Positions 7,080-14,904 of a stretch of DNA of 39,444 bases are shown here, piece by piece (the stretch's first letter is position 1; every line of letters begins with the position of its first letter). The stretch comes from a virus: IMG/VR virus record IMGVR_UViG_3300026512_000034, positions 1 to 39,444 of that record. One strand, given 5' to 3'. The position numbers and the translations under genes were made by a program. The notes under the pieces are model-generated. The model ran no database searches. It saw nothing but the letters and a program-made list of their open reading frames with translations, and was not told the DNA's origin.

Positions 7080-7306
7080 TTCGCCTCCTTGGTATCCTCT
7101 GTGACGTTGACGTAGCGTCCCACGCCAAGGGCGATAAGCTTCTCGACGATTGCCTGACTCTTCGTACCGCTTCGTGTGTAGCGCTTGCGCTTGATATGCT
7201 GCAGCAGGTTGTAGTCGATGCCGTACTTTCGGCAAAAGTCCATCTCGTTTCCGCCGCCGAGATTCTGGATGGCCGCCCTGTCAACGACGAACTTCACATC
7301 TGCCAT
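7076..7306 (-). CDS. Small DNA-binding regulator, Cro-like by position
   Basis: 76 residues, basic. FCRKYGIDYNLLQHIKRKRY looks like a helix-turn-helix, in which the second helix would contact DNA. It has an AAGGGG site 5 nt before the ATG and overlaps the antirepressor start by 4 bp. Its promoter faces the CI-like gene across a 144-bp operator region. The sequence is not diagnostic; Cro function is inferred from size, fold and place. Confidence 0.6.
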   Translation of the reverse strand: MADVKFVVDRAAIQNLGGGNEMDFCRKYGIDYNLLQHIKRKRYTRSGTKSQAIVEKLIALGVGRYVNVTEDTKEAK

Positions 7307-7450
7307 GTTTGCCCCTTTTTGGTATAATGTTTTAGTGTTTGTGTAAACTCATTAGAAATAATGACGATATTTTTAGTAACACTTTAATCGTATTGTTCCA
7401 TATTTTTTCCCTACTGTCAAGGGTTTTATGGAATACAATGGAGAATAAAT
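7307..7450. promoter_or_regulatory. Divergent operator/promoter region of the CI/Cro switch
   Basis: Two inverted repeats lie here: AGTGTT (7334-7339) / AACACT (7378-7383), and TTCCATA (7396-7402) / TATGGAA (7427-7433), the latter enclosing CCCT/AGGG. A rightward TATAAT is at 7323-7328. A leftward TTTACA (7347-7342) with TATACC (7326-7321) has a 15-bp spacer. The CI-like gene has GGAG 7 nt before its ATG. Confidence 0.55.
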
Positions 7451-7876
7451 ATGGATGATGTTGGAGAAAGACTCGACAAAGCAGCAAAACTTGGAGGTTT
7501 CAGGAGCAGGCGCCAGATGGCTCAAGCACTTGGAATAAACTATCGAACGATGGTTAATTGGGTAGAAAACAATAAAATCTCAGAAAAAGGAGCCATCCAG
7601 ATCGCCTCCAAAATCCCCATCTCCCAGACCTATCTGCTCACCGGCGAAGGCGACCCGGAGGTGATACAGTCGAACATAAACCACGGTGTCCAGGTTGTCG
7701 GAAACGCCTATGGATCTTCCGTAGCTGCTGCTACAGCGACCGTAGAAAAAGCTGGAAGCACGGAAGACGCCAAGCTGTTGGAACAGATATGCAAAAATGC
7801 CGAAAAACTCGATGAAGTCGGCAGGATCAAAGTGCTCAACTATATCTGGAAGCTCAGGGGGCTCCTCGATGAGTGA
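7451..7876 (+). CDS. CI-like prophage repressor
   Basis: The N-terminal ~65 residues are a phage CI-type helix-turn-helix (FRSRRQMAQALGINYRTMVN), ending in the family's GEGDP-like segment. There is no LexA-type peptidase domain: the rest (141 residues in all) is a linker plus an amphipathic C-terminal helix (EKLDEVGRIKVLNYIWKLRG), probably for oligomerisation. Without a self-cleavage domain, induction would need another protein, and the BRO/ANT antirepressor is the obvious candidate. The linker carries the motif NINHGVQVVGNAYG (75-88), repeated at the N-terminus of the next protein. Its 3' end overlaps that gene by 8 bp. Confidence 0.85.
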   Translation: MDDVGERLDKAAKLGGFRSRRQMAQALGINYRTMVNWVENNKISEKGAIQIASKIPISQTYLLTGEGDPEVIQSNINHGVQVVGNAYGSSVAAATATVEKAGSTEDAKLLEQICKNAEKLDEVGRIKVLNYIWKLRGLLDE

Positions 7877-8501
7877 AAACGTCAACCACGGTCTGCAGAC
7901 CGTCGGAAACCTCCACGGTGATATCGCAAAGTTGGAGCAGAAGTTTTTCCGGATCGAAACGCTCAACCTCTTCCACGAAGGAATCGCCGTACCCATGGAC
8001 GCACACCGCATACCAGACGCGCTGTGGCCCCAGGCAAACTGGAGAAAGAGGTTCTGGCTCTATGCGCTGCCCACATTCGTCATCTTCGTCTTTTACCGCC
8101 AGATCGTCCTGGGAATGATCGATCTTTCCGGCATCGACCGCCATTCCCGGTGGGCCGGTTTATGGGACTTGGGATTTCTGATCGCCCTGCTAACGTTCAT
8201 TGCCGTCCACATCGTCGGAATCGACTTGCACGTCAGAAAGACTCACCGTTTCATCGTGCGAAAAGACGGCATCTATTTCCGAAAGGACTACATACCCGTA
8301 GAGAACATTTTGGGATGCGAGATCGGCGGCATCTTCGGGAACATTGTCAAGATCCATTGGATCGAAAAAAAAGACGCACGCACCTCCACCTACCGGTTCA
8401 CCAACAGACCCCAGGCACTCCTGGCCTACGTGAAAATCAAGGCGATCGTCCATAACGCACCGTCTGAAAAACGCGGAAGATACGGTGCATTCAAATACTG
8501 A
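7869..8501 (+). CDS. Two-span membrane protein with PH-like C-domain, coupled to the repressor
   Basis: The start is ATG 7869, overlapping the repressor's stop. The 210-residue product opens with NVNHGLQTVGNLHG (4-17), 9 of 14 identical to the repressor linker motif. Hydrophobic spans follow at ~62-82 and ~96-118. After ~125 a beta-rich segment (RKDGIYFRKDYIPVENILG, then a final helix) resembles bacterial membrane-flanked PH-like domains; that is a fold-level guess. Co-translation with the repressor means it is made in lysogens. A role in membrane sensing for the switch or in superinfection exclusion is inference. Confidence 0.75.
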   Translation: MSENVNHGLQTVGNLHGDIAKLEQKFFRIETLNLFHEGIAVPMDAHRIPDALWPQANWRKRFWLYALPTFVIFVFYRQIVLGMIDLSGIDRHSRWAGLWDLGFLIALLTFIAVHIVGIDLHVRKTHRFIVRKDGIYFRKDYIPVENILGCEIGGIFGNIVKIHWIEKKDARTSTYRFTNRPQALLAYVKIKAIVHNAPSEKRGRYGAFKY

Positions 8502-8512
8502 TAAGGAGAACG

Positions 8513-8698
8513 ATGCCCATCAAGAGCGAAATCGAAACACGCCTGAAAAAAAGAGAGTGCAATACATCGAAGAGGTCAAACATCCTCAAAAACGAAAATC
8601 CTCTGCATGAAGATCCGTGCGATCACCCGCCGACCACATCGGCAAAAGCTCAGAAGCTACGGCACGCTGAAATATTAACACGAGGAATATTGGGATGA
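8513..8698 (+). pseudogene. Decayed partial copy of the membrane-protein gene
   Basis: A 61-residue ORF follows a strong AAGGAG site but resembles nothing. In a different frame, bases 8607-8678 encode 23 residues plus stop that align without gaps to the last 23 residues of the gene at 7869-8501: KIRAI...YGTLKY versus KIKAI...YGAFKY, both ending at a stop. This indicates a tandem duplicate of that gene's 3' end that has lost its frame upstream. The 61-residue ORF itself may still be translated. Confidence 0.5.
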
Positions 8699-8731
8699 TC
8701 AGCCAAGAAGAGAAACGAAAAGACGTCTAAG

Positions 8732-8836
8732 ATGAATGAAGCCGTCATCATGACGGCGAGCGTGTTCATCGTTATCGGCATCGCCGTCGCCGTTTACGCA
8801 AACTATATCGACAAAAAGGCCAAGCCCCGCCACTGA
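8732..8836 (+). CDS. 34-residue single-span membrane peptide
   Basis: ATG 8732 to TGA 8836. The product has one hydrophobic span (residues ~4-22, ITASVFIVIGIAVAVYA-like) and a short basic tail (DKKAKPRH). The upstream Shine-Dalgarno is weak. It ends the rightward immunity cluster. Function unknown; it resembles in plan the small membrane peptides of the early operon. Confidence 0.45.
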   Translation: MNEAVIMTASVFIVIGIAVAVYANYIDKKAKPRH

Positions 8837-9085
8837 GCCGCCCGCTTCTCTCTCGTGAAAGAACAAAAGAACCGTGCAATCCGTGCTCAAACTCAATATT
8901 TATTGTTGTTTTCAGCCGATGAAGTAGATGTCGGGCTTAGATAAAGTTTGTTAAAATGTTTGAAACTTTGCTTGGAAGAAAACGCGAAAAGATGACTGCT
9001 ATACCGTCGGCAAGCCGATACCATAGCATTAGCGTTCTGAAGTGTATTCGCAGCCGAGGGATGCTCAATTGAAATATAACTCCAA
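8837..9085. other. Intergenic segment at the left edge of the AT-rich cargo
   Basis: No convincing gene. Base composition shifts here from the GC-richer phage DNA to the AT-rich cassette that follows. A 38-codon ORF on + (from 8956) and a longer one on - have no ribosome site or recognisable sequence. This is the probable junction where the cassette was inserted; I see no terminal repeats or IS ends. Confidence 0.4.
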
Positions 9086-9499
9086 ATGAAAAAGAAAAAG
9101 CCGATAACCCGTTCTGAAAATATGCGCCGGATAAAATCGAAGGACACCAAAATTGAAAAGCTTCTGGGCAAAGCAATGTGGGCGGAAGGGTTGCGTTATC
9201 GTAAAAACTGCAAAGATGTCTTTGGAAAGCCGGATTTTTGCTTTAAGGGAAAAAAGATTGCAATTTTTTGTGATAGCGAGTTTTGGCACGGTAAAAAGTT
9301 TTTAGAAGGGGAAAGGTTTAAAACCAATGCGGACTTTTGGGAGGAAAAAATCAAACGAAATATAGAGCGTGATAAAATTGTCAATGAAACATTAGAAAAA
9401 AAAGGGTGGACTGTGTTAAGGTTTTGGGGGAAGGAAATAGAAAAAAACACTATGCAATGTTTGTTAAAAATCAAGGAAGCTTATGAAAATGTCAGATAA
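9086..9499 (+). CDS. vsr: Vsr-type very-short-patch-repair endonuclease
   Basis: Nicks 5' of the T in T:G mismatches that arise by deamination of 5-methylcytosine, so it normally accompanies a C5 methyltransferase, as here. 137 residues, usual length. It aligns throughout with E. coli Vsr: TRSENMRRIKSKDTKIEKLL, catalytic-core GKPD (D50), IFCDSEFWHG (with W67 and H68), and FWEEKIKRNIERDK then GWTVLRFW. E. coli Vsr has THG where this has CDS, as in many restriction-associated relatives. In MORC/MutL-ATPase restriction operons Vsr homologues are thought to be effector nucleases. Overlaps the next gene by 17 bp. Confidence 0.92.
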   Translation: MKKKKPITRSENMRRIKSKDTKIEKLLGKAMWAEGLRYRKNCKDVFGKPDFCFKGKKIAIFCDSEFWHGKKFLEGERFKTNADFWEEKIKRNIERDKIVNETLEKKGWTVLRFWGKEIEKNTMQCLLKIKEAYENVR

Positions 9500-11450
9500 T
9501 AGAAAATTAAAGTTGTCATTTCACGGAAAAATTATCGATCATCTCGGTATACAAATGTATCAAAGTCCGATTGCTTCGATTGCGGAATTGATTTCAAATG
9601 CTTGGGATGCCGATGCTACGGAAGTGAACATACAACTACCTACCGATATGAGTATTGATCCGAAAATTATCATTCAAGACAACGGTATCGGAATGACTTT
9701 CGACGAATGTCAAAATAAATATCTGAATGTCGGTTATAACAAAAGAGAAGCTTCCGGAAAATCATCTACTGATAACGGTAGACCTTTAATGGGAAGAAAA
9801 GGTATAGGGAAATTTGCCGGATTCGGTATAGCAAAGAATATTAAAATAGAAACGGTAAGTAAAGAAACAGGTGAGAGAACAGTATTTAACTTAGATCTTG
9901 AAACAATTAGAAAAGGCGATACTTATGTCAATACAGACCCGTTAGAAATGGACGTTGAAGAATATAACGAGCCTGATCCGAATAGAGTAAATGAACACGG
10001 GATGATTATAACGCTTTCAAACCTCACGTTTGATAGAGCACCGTCAATTGAAGTTTTCAAAAGAGGTATATCAAGACGTTTTACGTTTAATTCTCGAAAA
10101 GATGACTTTATTATAAAAATTAACGGTATTGAAGTTGAACAAGATTACGATAGCGCAAATATAGAATTTTCTTTTCCAAGAGATTATACACTTGAAGAGA
10201 AGCCTGAAAATATTAGAATAGAAGAGGGCTTTGCCGTAGAAAATATTTCCGATAGTCATCAAATAAGGTGGGAAATAAATTTTTATAAAGATACGATTCA
10301 GGAACAAGGCGTGCAAGGGATTGCTGTTTATGCCCATAAAAAATTAGCTCAGTCTCCTTTTATGTTTAATTTGACGGGCGGTTTACCGTCTCAGACCGGT
10401 CCGGAATATATGTCCGGAATTGTGATAGCCAATTTTGTCGATGAGTTGCCTGAGGATGTTATCTCTCCTGAAAGGCAACGTCTTAATTGGAGTCATAGAG
10501 ATTTAAAGTTGCTTGAGCAATGGGGACAAGAGAAAATTAAAGAGCTTTTAAAACTTTGGAAAAAACGAAGACAGGAAGAAAGAGAAAAATTAATAGAAGA
10601 GAAAATTGAAGGCTTTGGAAGTCGTTTGGGAAGGTTTCCTCCGCACGAGCGTGAGGTTATAAAAAAAGCTTTAAAAAAACTGGCAGAACTTCCAAAACTT
10701 GACGAAACGCAGTTTATTGATATGGGAGAAGCCATTTTAACTTCCTGGGAGGGAGGACGCTTAAAAGCGCTTATTGAAAAAATGGCCGGTGTTAGAGACA
10801 TGACGGAAAAACAACTTTTAAATATTTTGCTTGAAGCAAATGTTTTGACCGCCCTTCATACGGCAGAAGCGGTTAAAACAAAATTAGATGCAATACACGG
10901 TTTAAGAGAAAGAATAGAAAAGAGGGAGCTTGAAAATGCCGTAAGAGACTATATTGCCAAAAATCCTTGGTTAATTTCTCCAAAATGGGAAACTTTTATT
11001 GTTGAAAGAAGTCTTAATCATATAATGCGTCAAGCCTTACAAATATCAGAAATTGAGAATCTTGATGACTGGAGAGGAAGGGTTGATTTGATTTTATCTA
11101 GCGGAGAATCTTTATTAGTATTAGAATTTATGCGACCGGGTTTAAAGATTGATAGAGACCACTTATCAAGATTTGAAGATTATATTAACTCAATTAGAGC
11201 TTCTTTGGAAAGTCAAACAGGACTTCATTTTAAGAGTGAACAAGTTTATGGATATTTAATTGCTGATCGTATTGATGATACCAATCCTGCACTGAGAAAA
11301 CGAATTGAGCAAGATGAAAAAGAAAAAATGTATACTTTAGAATGGGGAACACTACTGAGTCAAGCTGAATCCCAATGGAAAGAATTTTTAGATGTCTTAA
11401 TAGATCGTTCACCTGAAGATGAAAGGTTGCAAACATTTAAAACTAAATAA
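9483..11450 (+). CDS. MORC/MutL-like GHKL ATPase with C-terminal nuclease-like domain
   Basis: 655 residues. The N-terminal GHKL ATPase carries the N-box (IAELISNAWDADA, E35 and N39), the G1 box DNGIG (66-70) and the G2 box GRKGIGKFAGFG (104-115). The middle (~340-500) is charged and helical. A C-terminal segment, GRVDLIL...VLEFMRPG (~533-551), looks like a PD-(D/E)XK core in which the usual K of ExK is M, so activity is uncertain. Iyer, Abhiman and Aravind described MORC-like ATPases in restriction-modification operons with Vsr and C5 methylases; this trio fits. It probably acts as the DNA-translocating or clamping sensor of a restriction system. AGGA precedes ATG 9483. Confidence 0.85.
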   Translation: MKMSDNRKLKLSFHGKIIDHLGIQMYQSPIASIAELISNAWDADATEVNIQLPTDMSIDPKIIIQDNGIGMTFDECQNKYLNVGYNKREASGKSSTDNGRPLMGRKGIGKFAGFGIAKNIKIETVSKETGERTVFNLDLETIRKGDTYVNTDPLEMDVEEYNEPDPNRVNEHGMIITLSNLTFDRAPSIEVFKRGISRRFTFNSRKDDFIIKINGIEVEQDYDSANIEFSFPRDYTLEEKPENIRIEEGFAVENISDSHQIRWEINFYKDTIQEQGVQGIAVYAHKKLAQSPFMFNLTGGLPSQTGPEYMSGIVIANFVDELPEDVISPERQRLNWSHRDLKLLEQWGQEKIKELLKLWKKRRQEEREKLIEEKIEGFGSRLGRFPPHEREVIKKALKKLAELPKLDETQFIDMGEAILTSWEGGRLKALIEKMAGVRDMTEKQLLNILLEANVLTALHTAEAVKTKLDAIHGLRERIEKRELENAVRDYIAKNPWLISPKWETFIVERSLNHIMRQALQISEIENLDDWRGRVDLILSSGESLLVLEFMRPGLKIDRDHLSRFEDYINSIRASLESQTGLHFKSEQVYGYLIADRIDDTNPALRKRIEQDEKEKMYTLEWGTLLSQAESQWKEFLDVLIDRSPEDERLQTFKTK

Positions 11451-12471
11451 GCTGATTTTTGATTTGCATAGCCTGCTGCCGTATATATTCCGGCGGTAAG
11501 GCGTTACCGATCATTAAAGCAATTTTATCCCTTGCAACATCAGTCGGGAACTTATAATTCGGCGGGAATGTTTGTAAAAGTGCCGCTTCACGTAATGTAA
11601 TAGCCCTATCTTCTTCAGGGTGCAAAAATCTTCCTTTGGAAGGGTTGGTGCATCCGCCGGTGATTGTCGGTGAGACGTCATCCCACTTCATTCTACCGTA
11701 AACATCTCTAAAACCGTTAGGATATTTTAGGTGACAAGGAAGCCAGTATTCTTTCGGTAAGTCCTTGCGACTTCCGCCGTTTTTGGGAATAAGAGAAATC
11801 ATTTTTTGAACTTTTTCGGTTCGGTTTACTTTATAATCGTGAAGAGGGTCATTCCCCGTTCCCGGCCTGTGAAGGTCGACTATCGCGTCTTCAACGGTTT
11901 TGATTTTGGAAGAAGGAGGCGCAAAAGGAATTTTTTTCTTAAAGCCCGTCATCAAAATCATTCTTTTGCGACGTTGCGGAACACCGTATTTTGAAATATC
12001 GTGTATTTGAACCGTGTCGTCATCGACGTGATAGCCGAGCTTCTGAAGCTTTGCTAGCACAACTTTGATACGGGGATCTTTTGCCAGTCCGGGAACATTT
12101 TCTATCAAAACGGCTTTGGGAAGCAGCTCTTCGACCAAGCGCACCATTTGAAATACAAGGTCATTTCTTTCATCATCTACCGAGGCGGCCGCGTTTTTAG
12201 TGCATAGAGTAGAAAATCCTTGGCAAGGCGGGCATCCAGCCAATAAATCCAGTTCTCTCGGTTTGATATTGAGTTGAGAACAAATCTCTTCACCGCTAAT
12301 GTCTTGGATAGGAGAGTTCCATAAAAAGGTGTCTTGATGGTTTAAGCGATACGCTTTAGATACCGTACGGTCAATCTCCACCGCGCCGATTACATCAAAG
12401 CCGGCTTGTTTCAATCCTTCTGTCAAGCCGCCGGCTCCGGCAAAAAGATCAATGGCTATATATTTTTTCAT
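11443..12471 (-). CDS. dcm: C5-cytosine DNA methyltransferase (Dcm/DNMT family)
   Basis: Transfers a methyl group from SAM to C5 of cytosine in a short target. Motif I is DLFAGAGG (8-15), motif IV GCPPCQGFS with nucleophile C83, motif VI ENV (124-126), motif VIII QRRKRMI, motif IX around SPTITGGC, and motif X IGNALPPEY. At 342 residues the target-recognition domain is short. ATG 12471 is preferred because GGAG lies upstream; an ATG eight codons earlier is possible. It is convergent with the ATPase gene (8-bp overlap). It would protect phage and host DNA from the cassette's own nucleases. Base composition is AT-rich like its partners. Confidence 0.95.
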   Translation of the reverse strand: MKKYIAIDLFAGAGGLTEGLKQAGFDVIGAVEIDRTVSKAYRLNHQDTFLWNSPIQDISGEEICSQLNIKPRELDLLAGCPPCQGFSTLCTKNAAASVDDERNDLVFQMVRLVEELLPKAVLIENVPGLAKDPRIKVVLAKLQKLGYHVDDDTVQIHDISKYGVPQRRKRMILMTGFKKKIPFAPPSSKIKTVEDAIVDLHRPGTGNDPLHDYKVNRTEKVQKMISLIPKNGGSRKDLPKEYWLPCHLKYPNGFRDVYGRMKWDDVSPTITGGCTNPSKGRFLHPEEDRAITLREAALLQTFPPNYKFPTDVARDKIALMIGNALPPEYIRQQAMQIKNQLI

Positions 12472-12572
12472 TCTTGATATACTCCATTTTTTCAAAATTT
12501 TATCAAAATTAAGTTTTGTCGGTCTTGATTGAGGTTTGCCGTATAGCGACCAAACCGTCCACCTCTTTTTCT

Positions 12573-12986
12573 TTATACCGCCGCTTCCAGCCTTCGCACG
12601 TCATAGACCGTCTTCATCCCCGTCATCTGCCAGTGGGGTTTGTCCCATTGCCACAGCTCCCAGCCCCAGTCGATTTTCAGGCCGTGGGTGTCGATGACCT
12701 GTTTCATCGCGCCGGCGACGGCGGAAAAGGCCGTGTCGTCGTCCCAGCGGTATCGGCCGTCGATGTAGGGGACCAGGTCCACGGCCAGGCCGTAGAGGTG
12801 GTAGGAGTCGAGGGTTTTGGACTTTCCTGTCTCCACCAGCTCGCGCTGCCGCTCGATCGTGCGCACCCCCTCTATGACGCCGAAATCCACCGGCGTGACC
12901 CGTATCGCTTCGGTCACAGCGAACGAAAGGGCCGGGTGGAGGCCCACGAGCCGCGAGAGGGAGCGTTCGGAGAGTTTGTAGCTCAC
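12573..12986 (-). CDS. Endolysin, M15-family peptidase
   Basis: Cleaves peptidoglycan cross-links for lysis. The start is GTG 12986, with GGAGGG 7 nt upstream and a 4-bp overlap (GTGA) with the holin-like gene; there is no nearby ATG. The 137-residue product has the zinc site of D-Ala-D-Ala/L-Ala-D-Glu peptidases: SYHLYGLAVDLV (H and D ligands) and the distal WQWDKPHWQM (H ligand). It has no signal peptide, so export needs the adjacent holin. It is the last gene of the late operon. Confidence 0.9.
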   Translation of the reverse strand: MSYKLSERSLSRLVGLHPALSFAVTEAIRVTPVDFGVIEGVRTIERQRELVETGKSKTLDSYHLYGLAVDLVPYIDGRYRWDDDTAFSAVAGAMKQVIDTHGLKIDWGWELWQWDKPHWQMTGMKTVYDVRRLEAAV

Positions 12987-13327
12987 TTTTTTCCCTCCTT
13001 CGTGACGATGTCGAAGGTTTTTGTTGCACCGCTCTTTTCGATGATGATGAGTTCGGCGAGGTAGAAGGCCCGGGTCCCCTGGTGGCCCAGCAGGCTCGCG
13101 ATGGAGACGCTGAGCAGCTCGTTGAGCCCATACCCCATGCACCCCAGAAAGATCGTGATGGAGAGGCCGGCGTTGATGATCGAGTCGGCGACGAACATCC
13201 CGAAAAGCCGCCCCGCCCTCACGCCACTTCGCTTTCGGGTCAGAAAGTTGACGAAGGCCCCCCACATGCCGAAGGCCGCGGCGATGGCAGTGGAGGCTCC
13301 GGAGATGTCGGTGATCTTCTCAGGCAT
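12983..13327 (-). CDS. Holin-like membrane protein
   Basis: 114 residues with three hydrophobic stretches (~10-29, ~42-62, ~70-90) and a charged C-terminus (EKSGATKTFDIVTKEGKK). This plan matches LydA-type phage holins that form membrane pores to release the endolysin encoded immediately downstream. It overlaps both neighbours by a few bases. The family call rests on topology and position. Confidence 0.7.
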   Translation of the reverse strand: MPEKITDISGASTAIAAAFGMWGAFVNFLTRKRSGVRAGRLFGMFVADSIINAGLSITIFLGCMGYGLNELLSVSIASLLGHQGTRAFYLAELIIIEKSGATKTFDIVTKEGKK

Positions 13328-13754
13328 CGCGTCGCCTTCTTTCGATCAGCGGCCGGATGAGCCACCGTAAGCCGAACGTCGCGGCGACGATCCCCAGGAA
13401 CGAAACCACATACCACTCCGGCGCTTTGCCCACATACCCCCACCCCGTCACGACATAGTCCTGTACGGTCGGGATGAACGACCCGATGATCGGCAGCGTG
13501 AGCAAAAAGAGCAGATACTCGTCTTTCCATGAGTTCTGCATCTGTTTTTGCGCGTTGATGTCCCAATCCGCTTCGATGCGTTGGCCCTGCTTCGCAAGCT
13601 CCACCCGCGCGTCGATCATCTTCAGTTTCGCCTCCGCCTCTTTCTCCAGCAGCTTCGCCTCCAGCTCGGCTTTGAGCGTTTTTCTTTTCTGCCACTCCAT
13701 CATCGGTTTGGCCACTGCATCCGCAATCGCGCCGAAAATATTGAACCAGCTCAT
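13320..13754 (-). CDS. 3TM-type holin
   Basis: The start is ATG 13754 with AAGGAGAG just upstream. The 144-residue product has an N-terminal amphipathic part, a charged coiled coil (~25-65, KLLEKEAEAKLKMIDARVEL), then hydrophobic spans at ~78-97 and ~112-130 and a basic end (RPLIERRRRDA). This layout matches the 3TM holin family, often located between tail genes and the endolysin. With the downstream holin-like gene it may form a holin pair or holin/antiholin. Confidence 0.7.
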   Translation of the reverse strand: MSWFNIFGAIADAVAKPMMEWQKRKTLKAELEAKLLEKEAEAKLKMIDARVELAKQGQRIEADWDINAQKQMQNSWKDEYLLFLLTLPIIGSFIPTVQDYVVTGWGYVGKAPEWYVVSFLGIVAATFGLRWLIRPLIERRRRDA

Positions 13755-13771
13755 CTCTCTCCTTTCTTGAT

Positions 13772-14704
13772 TTAATTCTCTATTTCGATGATCATGACCC
13801 ATCCGTCGTCAAACGTATGGTTAACAGACTTGATCGAGTATTCACCATCATCTTCACCAAAGCCCGTCAACTTCAACGTGCCGCCTGCGTATATCTCTTT
13901 CCCATGCATCTCAATCTTGCCGGACTTTATGCCTCGATTCGCACGTTCAAGTTTTGCTTCGGCTTTTGCCTTCGCTTCTGCCGCAGTTTTAAACTGGCCC
14001 TCCATCAACAACACAGGGTTACCGTTGCCAACCGTTACTGATTCAACTGTATTGTCCCGCGTGTCGTGCCATGTCGCTTTGCAGGATGCGTATAGCGTCC
14101 TGTTCGCGTGTTTGATGCGTAGTTCCGAACATTCTGAAGAATCAATCTCGAAGACCGGCAACTCGTCGGAGCGCTTCGCGTCTTTCGTACGCTTCAAGAA
14201 GATCAGAGTTCCGTTTTTAATGCTGAATATCCCGTTATAGTCGCTCGCAATTCGCTTCATAAAGTGTAAGTCGCTTTCGTTCGTCTGGCTCAAATGCGTA
14301 ACGTACAGATCATCAAAATCACTTTTCAGCTTCAAGCCGTGACGGTCGGCTATGATTTGCACTATCGCCTTGAGTGAAATTTGCTCATAGCTTAGATCGC
14401 GCTTTTGCTTTAGTGCGGCGGAGAAGTCCGCGCCGGTAGCCGTGATGGTCAGCCCGAAGCTATCGCGTTCCGTCGTCTGAACCAAAAAAAGGCCGCAAAA
14501 AAAGAGCCCGGTCTCTTCGTAGCCAAGCCAGAGCTTTAATTCGTCTTTATATGCTGGTCTCTTAAAGTCTCCTGCAACTCGAATAGTGATCTCATCGCTT
14601 TGGTTGCCGTCTTCATCTTTGAAGGTGATCGACGAAAGATTTGCACGAATTTGCTCCGTTACGTCGGTACCGTTTGCTTCTATCTTGAAAATCGGTGTCA
14701 CCAT
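13772..14704 (-). CDS. D: P2 gpD-like tail protein (baseplate hub/late control)
   Basis: 310 residues, the normal gpD length. The N-terminal half is the gp27-like hub fold (NGTDVTEQIRANLSSITFKD). The middle has HFMKRIASDYNGIFSIKNG, a hallmark of the family, and the C-terminus has YSIKSVNHTFDDGWVMIIEI. It forms the baseplate hub to which the gpV spike and gpT tape measure attach. It follows X with a 7-bp overlap, as in P2. Confidence 0.92.
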   Translation of the reverse strand: MVTPIFKIEANGTDVTEQIRANLSSITFKDEDGNQSDEITIRVAGDFKRPAYKDELKLWLGYEETGLFFCGLFLVQTTERDSFGLTITATGADFSAALKQKRDLSYEQISLKAIVQIIADRHGLKLKSDFDDLYVTHLSQTNESDLHFMKRIASDYNGIFSIKNGTLIFLKRTKDAKRSDELPVFEIDSSECSELRIKHANRTLYASCKATWHDTRDNTVESVTVGNGNPVLLMEGQFKTAAEAKAKAEAKLERANRGIKSGKIEMHGKEIYAGGTLKLTGFGEDDGEYSIKSVNHTFDDGWVMIIEIEN

Positions 14705-14904
14705 AGCGCCTTTGCAGTAGATTCAGACTGTACCGTTTTAATTTCCGGCAGATAGACGATATCGCCCACCGAAAGCACCGTCTTGTCCAATAGGTGAGGA
14801 TTGGCTTCCATGACGGCATCCATGATATGCGCGTCGATTCTTCCATAGGCTTTGAAGACAATGATGTCGAGACGATCGCCCTCTATCGCTCTGTATTGGT
14901 TCAT
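14698..14904 (-). CDS. X: P2 gpX-like tail protein
   Basis: 68 residues with a LysM-like fold: an aspartate-containing start (EGDRLDIIVFKAYG) and DKTVLSVGDIVYLPEI near the end. It is essential in P2 tails, probably at the tube-initiator/baseplate. It is coupled to U (ATGA) and overlaps D. Confidence 0.92.
   Translation of the reverse strand: MNQYRAIEGDRLDIIVFKAYGRIDAHIMDAVMEANPHLLDKTVLSVGDIVYLPEIKTVQSESTAKALW

Noticed and set aside
8893-9171. Serine-rich open frames on - at the edge of the cargo cassette
   Set aside because: No start signal, overlap the 5' part of vsr antisense, and lack any recognisable sequence.
12601-13131. 176-codon open frame on - over the lysis genes
   Set aside because: Arginine/proline-rich shadow of the endolysin and holin frames, which have clear family motifs and coupled starts.
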